Assembly (NCBI RefSeq): GCF_900183975.1
Contig: NZ_LT853882.1
Location: 558,001 to 622,000 of the forward strand
Origin: Xanthomonas fragariae
GTDB lineage: Bacteria > Pseudomonadota > Gammaproteobacteria > Xanthomonadales > Xanthomonadaceae
Reading direction: 5' to 3'
Length of the DNA: 64,000 bases
The notes under the pieces are model-generated. The model saw only the letters and a list, made by a program, of their open reading frames with translations. It did not search any database and was not told the DNA's origin. Below, one piece after another: positions 57,798 to 64,000 of this stretch (position 1 is its first letter; each line of letters begins with the position of its first letter). The translations under genes and the position numbers were made by a program.

Positions 57798-59248
57798 TGC
57801 ACGCAATCACCGCCCGAGGCGGCGTGACCGAGGCACTTCAGGACAGCCGCTGGCGCTTTTATCGTGCGGTGTGGCGCTGGCATTTCTATGCCGGCCTGCT
57901 GGTGCTGCCTTTCATCATCTGGCTGGCGCTGACCGGTGCTGCGTTTTTGTATCAGGAGGCGATTGATCGTACCGTGCACCATGGCCTGAAAGTGGTGCCG
58001 GTGGGCGAGACGCGCGTCTGCGCGCAGCGATTGGTCGATGCCGCTCAGCGTGCTTATGGCGGCACATTGTTCCGCTTCACCACGCCTAAGCGTGCCGACG
58101 CCAGTGCCGAGATCGGGCTGGTCGATGCGCAGGGCGCGCGGCAGGTGGTCTATGTCGATCCGTATCGCGCTCGGGTGCTTGGCACGCTGCCGGAGCATGG
58201 CACGCTGGCCTGGACGATTCGCCGGCTGCACAGTCTTGAATTGCTCGGCCCGTTTGCGCGCGGGTTGATCGAGATGGCGGCGGGGTGGGCCATCGTGCTG
58301 GTGCTTACCGGGGTGTATCTGTGGTGGCCGCGCGGACGACGCGGCGGGGTGGTCAGTGTGCGCGGCAAGCCGGTGCAACGGTTGTTCTGGCGCGATCTGC
58401 ATGCGGTGACCGGCGCAGGTATCGGTGCGATATTACTGTTCCTGGCGCTGACCGGCATGCCGTGGTCGTGGCTGTGGGGCGCGCAGGTCAATCGCTGGGC
58501 CAATGGACATGATTTTGGATATCCCGCTGGCCTGCGCGTGCAGCAACCGATGTCGCAACAGCGGCTTGTCGACAGTGGTGATCCTGCGTGGTCGTTGCGA
58601 CAGGCGCGCGTGCCACAATCTGTGGTACCCGGGGGCGGAGTTGCTGCGTTGGATGCGCGGTTGCGTTCTGCACGTGCAGAACACTCAGAGCACTCAGAAC
58701 ACGGTGGCGCCGGCAGCGTCGCTGCGCCGGGACTTGGGGCGATGGGGCTGGATGCGGCGATGGAGCGCTTCGAGTCGCGCGGTATTGCACCGGGCTACAG
58801 CGTGGCGCCGCCGCGTGGTCCTACCGGCGTGTATACCGCCTCGGTCTATCCGGCCGATCTGCAACGTCAGCGCGTGATGCATCTGGATCAATACAGCGGA
58901 GCGGTGCTGCTGGACATGACCTACCGCAATTACGGACCGGTGGGGCGCGCGCTGGAATGGGGCATCAACGTGCATCTGGGCCAGCAGTATGGCACTGCCA
59001 ATCAAGTGATCCTGTTGCTGGCTTGCGCGGCGATCGTGCTGTTGTGCGTCAGCGCTGCAGTGATGTGGTGGAAGCGGCGCCCGGTCGGCGGGCTGGGCGT
59101 GCCGCCAATGCCTGCCGATCCTGGCACGCTGCGCGGCCTGATGGTGGTGCTGGTGATGTGCGGGCTGATCTTTCCGCTGGTCGGTGTGTCGTTGTTGATG
59201 ATGTGGCTGCTGGATCGGTATTGGATTGGCCGATCGCAGCGCTGTTGA
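57797..59248 (+). CDS. PepSY-associated TM-helix protein
   Basis: The 483-residue inner membrane protein has four or more helices (FYAGLLVLPFIIWLALTGAAF near 30-50 opens the PepSY_TM domain), His-rich junctions (WHFYAG, RRLHSL, DLHAVTG, HLGQQYG) typical of heme-coordinating PepSY reductases such as PiuB/FegB, and an Arg-rich loop. It probably reduces or transports iron released from the chelate taken up by the preceding receptor. The role is inferred from family and overlap. Confidence 0.87.
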   Translation: MHAITARGGVTEALQDSRWRFYRAVWRWHFYAGLLVLPFIIWLALTGAAFLYQEAIDRTVHHGLKVVPVGETRVCAQRLVDAAQRAYGGTLFRFTTPKRADASAEIGLVDAQGARQVVYVDPYRARVLGTLPEHGTLAWTIRRLHSLELLGPFARGLIEMAAGWAIVLVLTGVYLWWPRGRRGGVVSVRGKPVQRLFWRDLHAVTGAGIGAILLFLALTGMPWSWLWGAQVNRWANGHDFGYPAGLRVQQPMSQQRLVDSGDPAWSLRQARVPQSVVPGGGVAALDARLRSARAEHSEHSEHGGAGSVAAPGLGAMGLDAAMERFESRGIAPGYSVAPPRGPTGVYTASVYPADLQRQRVMHLDQYSGAVLLDMTYRNYGPVGRALEWGINVHLGQQYGTANQVILLLACAAIVLLCVSAAVMWWKRRPVGGLGVPPMPADPGTLRGLMVVLVMCGLIFPLVGVSLLMMWLLDRYWIGRSQRC

Positions 59249-59977
59249 TCAGATGTCTTCGTGGATGCCGCACTCGCGTTTGAGCCCGAAAAAGCGCGTG
59301 TCCTCTTCGCGCATGCCCGGTTCCCAGCGACGCGTGGTGTGGAAGTCGCCGATCGAGACGTAGCCCTGTTCCCACAGCGGGTGATACGGCAGATCGTGCG
59401 CTTGCAGGTATTGCCACACATCGCGATCGGTCCAATCGGCGATCGGGCTGATCTTGTAGCGGTCGCCGCGCTTCTGCACGATCGGCGTCTGCGCGCGGCC
59501 GCCGGACTGGCTGCGGCGCAGGCCGGTAAACCAGGTGCCAACGTTGAGCTCGTCCAACGCGCGCCGCATCGGCTCGACCTTGCGCAGGTTGTTGTACTGG
59601 TCGATGCCGACCATGCCTTGCTCCCACAAGCGGCCGTGGCGCGCTTCCATCCAGGCGCGGCTGACCAGCGGTCGGTACACCTTTAGATTGAGCTTGAGCC
59701 GGTCGGTCAAGGCGTCGGCAAAGCGGTAGGTTTCCGGGAACAGATAACCGGTGTCGATCAGGATCACCGGAATGTCCGGGCGCTGCTGGGTGAGCAGGTG
59801 CAGCGTCACCGCCGATTGCGCGCCGAAGCTGGACGACAACGCTGCATCCTGCCGGCCATGTTGCAATGCCCAGGCCACGCGTTCGTCGGCACGCAATGTG
59901 TCCAGGTGTGCGTTGAGCGCGTCCAGCTCGTCCAGCGCGGAAGAGGGGGCGGTCGAGGTGACAGGCAGCGCGGTCAT
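59249..59977 (-). CDS. cysH: Phosphoadenylyl-sulfate (PAPS) reductase
   Basis: The 242-residue enzyme reduces PAPS to sulfite with thioredoxin. [15 protein letters not shown] is the nucleotide loop, [14 protein letters not shown] follows, and the C-terminal ECGIH carries the catalytic Cys. It lacks the extra CC/CxxC pairs of APS reductases. Start ATG 59977 overlaps the cysI stop (ATGA), so cysJ-cysI-cysH form one minus-strand unit. Confidence 0.94.
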   Translation of the reverse strand: MTALPVTSTAPSSALDELDALNAHLDTLRADERVAWALQHGRQDAALSSSFGAQSAVTLHLLTQQRPDIPVILIDTGYLFPETYRFADALTDRLKLNLKVYRPLVSRAWMEARHGRLWEQGMVGIDQYNNLRKVEPMRRALDELNVGTWFTGLRRSQSGGRAQTPIVQKRGDRYKISPIADWTDRDVWQYLQAHDLPYHPLWEQGYVSIGDFHTTRRWEPGMREEDTRFFGLKRECGIHEDI

Positions 59978-61680
59978 GCGAGCAATTCCAGGTCGAGGTA
60001 ACGGTGCGTGGGGTAGGGTGGCAGCGCGATCAGACCGCTGCGATGCAGGAAATCGCCGAAGCCTTCGTCGTTGGCTTGATCGCGTTCGGCGGCGTAGCGG
60101 GCTAGCAGCGGCTCCAGTGCGGCCAGGATCTCGGCTTCGGTGATGTTGTCGCGATACAGCGTGTTCAACCGCTGGCCGCGCCGATCGCCGCCCAGCATCA
60201 GGTTGTAGCGGCCGGGTGCCTTGCCCACCAGCGCGATCTCGGCCAGGTACGGCCGCGAGCACCCGTTGGGGCAGCCGGACAGGCGCAGCACGATCGGCGT
60301 GTCGGCCAGCCCGTGCTGCTGCAGCAGCGGCTGCAAGGCGGCGCTGAAATCGGGTAGATAGCGCTCTGCCTCGGCCATCGCCAGGCCGCAGGTGGGAAGC
60401 GCCACGCAGGCCATCGCGCCGCGTGCCAGTGCAGTGGCAGCGTGATTGCCGGCATCCAGCGCGTATTGCGCGACCACCGCATCGACCCGTGCGCGCTCGC
60501 TGGCCAGCACACCGGCAATCACCAGGTTTTGGTTGGGCGTCATGCGGAACTCGCCGAAATTCAATTGCGCGATCGCACGCAGCCCGCTCAGATGCGCCGC
60601 GGTCTCGGTATCGGCGATGCGTCCGGCCGGCAACGACAGGGTCAGATGCCACAGCCCGTTGTCGCCCTCGACCCAGCCATAGCGGTCGCCGTTGTGCTCG
60701 AACGCGAACTGCTTTGCCGGCTGCAGTGCAAACCCGGCACGGCGTTCGATCTCGGCCACGATGGTGTCCAGGCCATGATCGTCGATGGTGTACTTCAAGC
60801 GCGCACGCTTGCGCACCGCACGGTTGCCGAAGTCGCGCTGGGTTGTCACCACTGCAGTGGCGATGTCGAGCAATTGATCGCGGGTGACAAACCCGATCAC
60901 ATTGGCCACGCGTGGCCAGGTTTCTGCATCGCCGTGGCTGGCACCCATGCCACCGCCGATGCTGATGTTGTAGCCGAGCAATTGCTCGTTGCGCAGGATC
61001 GCAATGAAACCCAGATCGTTGGCGAACACGTCCACATCGTTGAGCGGCGGCGCGGCGAAACCAATCTTGAATTTACGCGGAAGATAACGATCGCCGTAGA
61101 TCGGTTCTTCTTCGCTGCCCGAGCCGGACACGCGCTCTTCGTCCAGCCAGATTTCGTAGTACGCCCGCGTATTGGGCAGCAGATGCTCGGACACGCGCGC
61201 GGCATCGGCATACAGCGTGGCGTGCGCCTGCGACACCAGCGGGTTGGCGGCCACCTGCACATTGCGATTGACGTCGCCGCACGCAGCCAGCGTGTCGATC
61301 AAGGTCGCATTGATCGCCTGCATGGTCGCCTTGAGTTCGCGCTTGATCACGCCATGGAACTGAAAGGCCTGGCGCGTGGTGATGCGCAACGAATGATTGG
61401 CGTAACGCGTGGCGATGCCATCCAGCGCCAGCCACTGCGTGGGCGAAATCACCCCGCCCGGCGTGCGTGTGCGGATCATGAACTGATACGCCGGTTCGAG
61501 CTTTTGCCGACGCCGCTCATCGCGAATATCGCGGTCGTCCTGCTGATAGCTGCCGTGATACTTGATCAGCGTTTGATCGTCCTCACGCAACGCACCGGTC
61601 ACCGCATCGGCCAGGCTTTGTTCCAGCGATCCGCGCAAACGGCGACTTTCGGATTTGATGTCTTCGACGGAATGGCTCAT
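59974..61680 (-). CDS. cysI: Sulfite reductase hemoprotein beta subunit
   Basis: The 568-residue subunit binds siroheme and a [4Fe-4S] cluster. The cluster cysteines are in [10 protein letters not shown] and [25 protein letters not shown] and GRIADTE contribute siroheme contacts. ATG 61680 ([17 protein letters not shown]) is the conserved start; an upstream extension is repeat-derived. It reduces sulfite to sulfide with CysJ electrons, using siroheme made by CysG. Confidence 0.95.
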   Translation of the reverse strand: MSHSVEDIKSESRRLRGSLEQSLADAVTGALREDDQTLIKYHGSYQQDDRDIRDERRRQKLEPAYQFMIRTRTPGGVISPTQWLALDGIATRYANHSLRITTRQAFQFHGVIKRELKATMQAINATLIDTLAACGDVNRNVQVAANPLVSQAHATLYADAARVSEHLLPNTRAYYEIWLDEERVSGSGSEEEPIYGDRYLPRKFKIGFAAPPLNDVDVFANDLGFIAILRNEQLLGYNISIGGGMGASHGDAETWPRVANVIGFVTRDQLLDIATAVVTTQRDFGNRAVRKRARLKYTIDDHGLDTIVAEIERRAGFALQPAKQFAFEHNGDRYGWVEGDNGLWHLTLSLPAGRIADTETAAHLSGLRAIAQLNFGEFRMTPNQNLVIAGVLASERARVDAVVAQYALDAGNHAATALARGAMACVALPTCGLAMAEAERYLPDFSAALQPLLQQHGLADTPIVLRLSGCPNGCSRPYLAEIALVGKAPGRYNLMLGGDRRGQRLNTLYRDNITEAEILAALEPLLARYAAERDQANDEGFGDFLHRSGLIALPPYPTHRYLDLELLA

Positions 61681-61681
61681 G

Positions 61682-61795
61682 ACGGGATTGGGCATTCGTG
61701 ATTCGGGATTGGCAAAAAGAAACAACGAGCAGCGACACCACAACACCAGGACCCCAGGAGCCCGCCGTTGCGAATCCCCAATCCCGACTCCTCAA
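61682..61795. repeat. Inverted intergenic repeat between cysJ and cysI
   Basis: GGGATTGGGCATTCG and GATTCGGGATTGG (61684-61712) face the inverse-type CGAATCCCCAATCCCGACTCC (61771-61791, in two pieces) 60 bases on. Related GGGAGTCGGGAGTGGG and CGATCCCC tracts occur at 10422 and 43287. This looks like a dispersed xanthomonad intergenic repeat. Confidence 0.6.
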
Positions 61796-61803
61796 CCTCC
61801 GAT

Positions 61804-63651
61804 TTAATACACATCGCGCGCATACCGCCCCTCCGCCTGCAACCGGGTGAGGTATGCCGCAGCGGCCTCGATCTCCAGGGCTCCATGGGTGGCGACGATG
61901 TCCAGCAGGGCAGCGTGCACGTCCTTGCCCATGCGGGTGGCACCGCAGACATAGACATGCGCGCCGCCTTGCAGCCAGGCGTAGACCTCGGCGCCGCGGG
62001 CGCGCAGGCGGTGTTGGACGTAGATCTTTTCGGCCTGGTCGCGTGAGAACGCCACCTCCAGTGCATGCAGTTCACCGCGCTGCAGGGCTTGCTGCCACTC
62101 GGCCTGATAGAGGAAATCGGTATTGAAATGCGGGGCGCCGAAGAACAGCCAGTTGCGGCCCCTGGCGCCGGTTTCGGCGCGTTCCTGCACAAAGCCGCGA
62201 AACGGTGCCACGCCGGTGCCCGGGCCGATCATCAGAATGTCGCGGTCGGGGTCGGCCGGTACGCGGAAGCGTTCGTTGGGTTCGATGTAGACCGGGGCGG
62301 TATCGCCCTCGGCAAGCGCGGCGAGAAAGCCGCTGGCCGAGCCCAGGTGCGCATGACCATGCGCCTGGTAAGTGATTTCGTCCACGACCAGATGGGCCTC
62401 ATCGCCCACACGTTTGCGGCTGGAGGCGATGGAGTACAGGCGTGGGGTAAGCGGACGCAGGGCGGCCAGCAGGCTGCCGTGGTCCCAATCCGCCGGCCAG
62501 CGTCGCAGCACATCGATCACTTGGTGATCGCAGAGCAACGACGCCAGGCCGGCGGTCTGGGTCGGGGTGAGCAGCGCTTGCAGGTCGTCGGCGCGCGCGC
62601 GCTCTGCATGGGCGCTTAGAAACGGCCGCGACAGCCTGGTCAGTTCGCGCCGGGTGGCAAGCCACTCGTTCAACGCCAGAGTCTCTTCGCCAACGGTGAC
62701 CGCGGCATGACCGTCCAGCTGCAGCGTCTGCAGCAATGCATCCACCAAGGCGGGCGGATTGCGATGACGGATGCCCAACGCATCGCCGGGCGCGTAATTC
62801 AGGCCGCTGCCTTCCAGCGAAAATTCCAGATGCCGCACGCGCTTGCCGGGCAGGGCATAAACGCGGAAGCCCGGGCCTTTGAAGTCGCGTCCGCTGACGA
62901 TCTGATTGGCCAGCAACTCGGCCGCGAAAGGATGCTGGTGTGACCACACCGGCGCGGCCGGGCTGCTGCGCAGCGGGGTGACTGTCGCTGAATGCGGGCC
63001 GCTCTTGAGCTGCTCGCGCGCATGCTTCAACGCCTGCGTGCGCCATGGCGCGGCGACGCTGTCGATGTCCAGATCGGCTTCGCCACGCGGCTGTACGCGG
63101 CTGCCGCCGAGTTCGGCCAGGCGTTCGTCGATGCGCCGCGCGATGCCGCAGAAATCCGCGTAACTTGAATCGCCCAGTCCCAGCACCGCGTATTTGAGGT
63201 CAGGCAGCTTGGGCGCGCGCCGGCTGGCCAGAAATTCGACCAGGCCGATCGCATCGTCCGGCGGGTCGCCTTCGCCCTGGGTGCTGATCACCACATACAG
63301 CAAGCGCTCGCTGGCCAGCTCGCGGGTGGGGTAGCTATCGGCGCGCAGCAAACGCACGCTCAAGCCGGCAGCGTCGGCCTCGGCGGCGAGGTGCTCGGCT
63401 TCGCGGCGCGCATTGCCGGTCTGGCTGCCGTACACCACCGTCAGGCGTTGGCTCTCCTGGGCGAGAGCATGCGGCTGCCCCCCCGGCAGCACGGCCAGCG
63501 AGCGCGGCGGGTGGCCTTGTGCCAGCCCGGCGGTGTAGCCGGACAGCCACCACAACGATGCCGCATCCAGGCCGTCGACCAACCGGTCCAGCAGCACCTT
63601 GCGCTCGTCGGGCAAGGGGCTGGGCGGTAGCGCGGAACGGGTGGCGGTCAT
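61804..63651 (-). CDS. cysJ: Sulfite reductase flavoprotein alpha subunit
   Basis: The 615-residue diflavin reductase passes NADPH electrons to CysI. Flavodoxin domain: VVYGSQTGNARREAEHLAAE and GLGDSSYADFCG; FAD domain: RLYSIASSRKR; NADPH domain: MIGPGTGVAPFRGFVQER and the C-terminal GRYARDVY. ATG 63651 begins the conserved MTATRS region; a longer frame upstream is rejected. It is divergent from cysD across 181 bases that should hold CysB sites. Confidence 0.95.
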   Translation of the reverse strand: MTATRSALPPSPLPDERKVLLDRLVDGLDAASLWWLSGYTAGLAQGHPPRSLAVLPGGQPHALAQESQRLTVVYGSQTGNARREAEHLAAEADAAGLSVRLLRADSYPTRELASERLLYVVISTQGEGDPPDDAIGLVEFLASRRAPKLPDLKYAVLGLGDSSYADFCGIARRIDERLAELGGSRVQPRGEADLDIDSVAAPWRTQALKHAREQLKSGPHSATVTPLRSSPAAPVWSHQHPFAAELLANQIVSGRDFKGPGFRVYALPGKRVRHLEFSLEGSGLNYAPGDALGIRHRNPPALVDALLQTLQLDGHAAVTVGEETLALNEWLATRRELTRLSRPFLSAHAERARADDLQALLTPTQTAGLASLLCDHQVIDVLRRWPADWDHGSLLAALRPLTPRLYSIASSRKRVGDEAHLVVDEITYQAHGHAHLGSASGFLAALAEGDTAPVYIEPNERFRVPADPDRDILMIGPGTGVAPFRGFVQERAETGARGRNWLFFGAPHFNTDFLYQAEWQQALQRGELHALEVAFSRDQAEKIYVQHRLRARGAEVYAWLQGGAHVYVCGATRMGKDVHAALLDIVATHGALEIEAAAAYLTRLQAEGRYARDVY

Positions 63652-63832
63652 TCGGATCCGTGGGTTCTGATTTAGATGACCGATGTTATGGAAGCGTTGC
63701 GGCAACCAGAAAGGATGAGCCGTTATCGCGTTATGCCGGCCGCTTATTTCGGTCCTGCCTACGCTCGCCACACACTGCAGGACCCTGCCCCCGCCATCGT
63801 TTGGTCCGCCCGCCGATGCCCACGACATCCCG

Positions 63833-64000
63833 ATGACCCTGCCCCTGTCGCACCTCGATCGGCTCGAAGCCGAAAGCATCCACATCCTGCGCGAAGTCGC
63901 TGCCGAGTTCCGGGCCCCGCTGATGCTGTACTCGGTGGGCAAGGACAGCTCGGTGCTGTTGCATCTGCTTCTCAAGGCGTTTGCGCCATCGCCCCCGCCG
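63833..64000 (+). CDS. cysD: Sulfate adenylyltransferase subunit 2, N-terminal part
   Basis: ATG 63833 opens [21 protein letters not shown] and continues to the PP-loop [19 protein letters not shown], the conserved N-terminus of CysD; the window ends after 56 codons. With CysN it activates sulfate to APS. Its divergence from cysJIH completes the assimilatory pathway in this region. Confidence 0.93.
   Translation, partial: MTLPLSHLDRLEAESIHILREVAAEFRAPLMLYSVGKDSSVLLHLLLKAFAPSPPP

Noticed and set aside
59978..60652. Upstream in-frame extension of cysH
   Set aside because: It overlaps cysI in another frame; ATG 59977 overlapping the cysI stop is the consistent start.

Overview
The window is a stretch of Xanthomonas (Gammaproteobacteria, Xanthomonadaceae) chromosome. 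The evidence is the high GC content, the order of housekeeping genes (moxR/bat, tkt, gapA, pgk, pyk, class I fba, cysK-cysG-cysB, cysH-cysI-cysJ/cysD), an IS1595/ISXo2-type and two IS5-type transposases, and a HrpX-type PIP box in front of a likely type III effector gene. I cannot fix the species.

Layout. (1) Positions 1-1385, minus strand: the N-terminal 461 codons of a repeat-containing protein that runs off the left edge, with a PIP box and a correctly spaced -10 element upstream. (2) 1806-8849: an overlapping MoxR-DUF58-DUF4381-BatA-BatB/C-BatD cluster. (3) 9141-12625: a DAACS symporter and transketolase. (4) 12.8-18.0 kb: a decaying patch with a TonB-siderophore-receptor fragment, two cell-wall enzymes (M23 peptidase, L,D-transpeptidase), and a BlaI repressor with two palindromic operators followed by a broken M56/TonB_C gene and a frameshifted lipoprotein. 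(5) 18.1-22.9 kb, minus strand: modABC, a persulfide-dioxygenase-like MBL enzyme, S1/P1 nuclease, and OmpW plus an OmpW remnant. (6) gapA at 23.0-24.0 kb.

(7) 24.1-41.5 kb is an accessory island between gapA and an odd tRNA. Its left half holds unknown small genes, an IS5-family and an IS1595-family transposase, a gene cut by a perfectly bounded IS5 element, and an inactivated 3'-5' exonuclease. Its right half is an intact six-gene defence locus. DUF4007 (SspB), a large P-loop ATPase (SspC), a PAPS-reductase-like sulfurtransferase (SspD) and a cysteine desulfurase (SspA) form a single-strand DNA phosphorothioation module. Directly downstream are a two-ATPase GHKL/histidine-kinase protein and a partner carrying an expanded receiver domain fused to a long unknown region. 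I see no SspE or nuclease gene nearby. The proposal is therefore that a phosphorelay-like GHKL/receiver pair serves as sensor or effector arm of this phosphorothioation system.

(8) 41.9-48.4 kb returns to the core: two degraded small genes, then pgk, a HAD phosphatase, pyk and class I aldolase. (9) 48.6-64.0 kb: a macrodomain protein with a heptanucleotide repeat in its 3' end, the sulfur assimilation genes (cysK, cysG, cysB; then cysH-cysI-cysJ with divergent cysD), a GAF histidine kinase, and a DUF2946/TonB receptor/PepSY metal-uptake cluster. CysB probably controls the cys genes. CysK cysteine could feed the SspA desulfurase, which would link the core sulfur pathway to the island's DNA sulfur modification.
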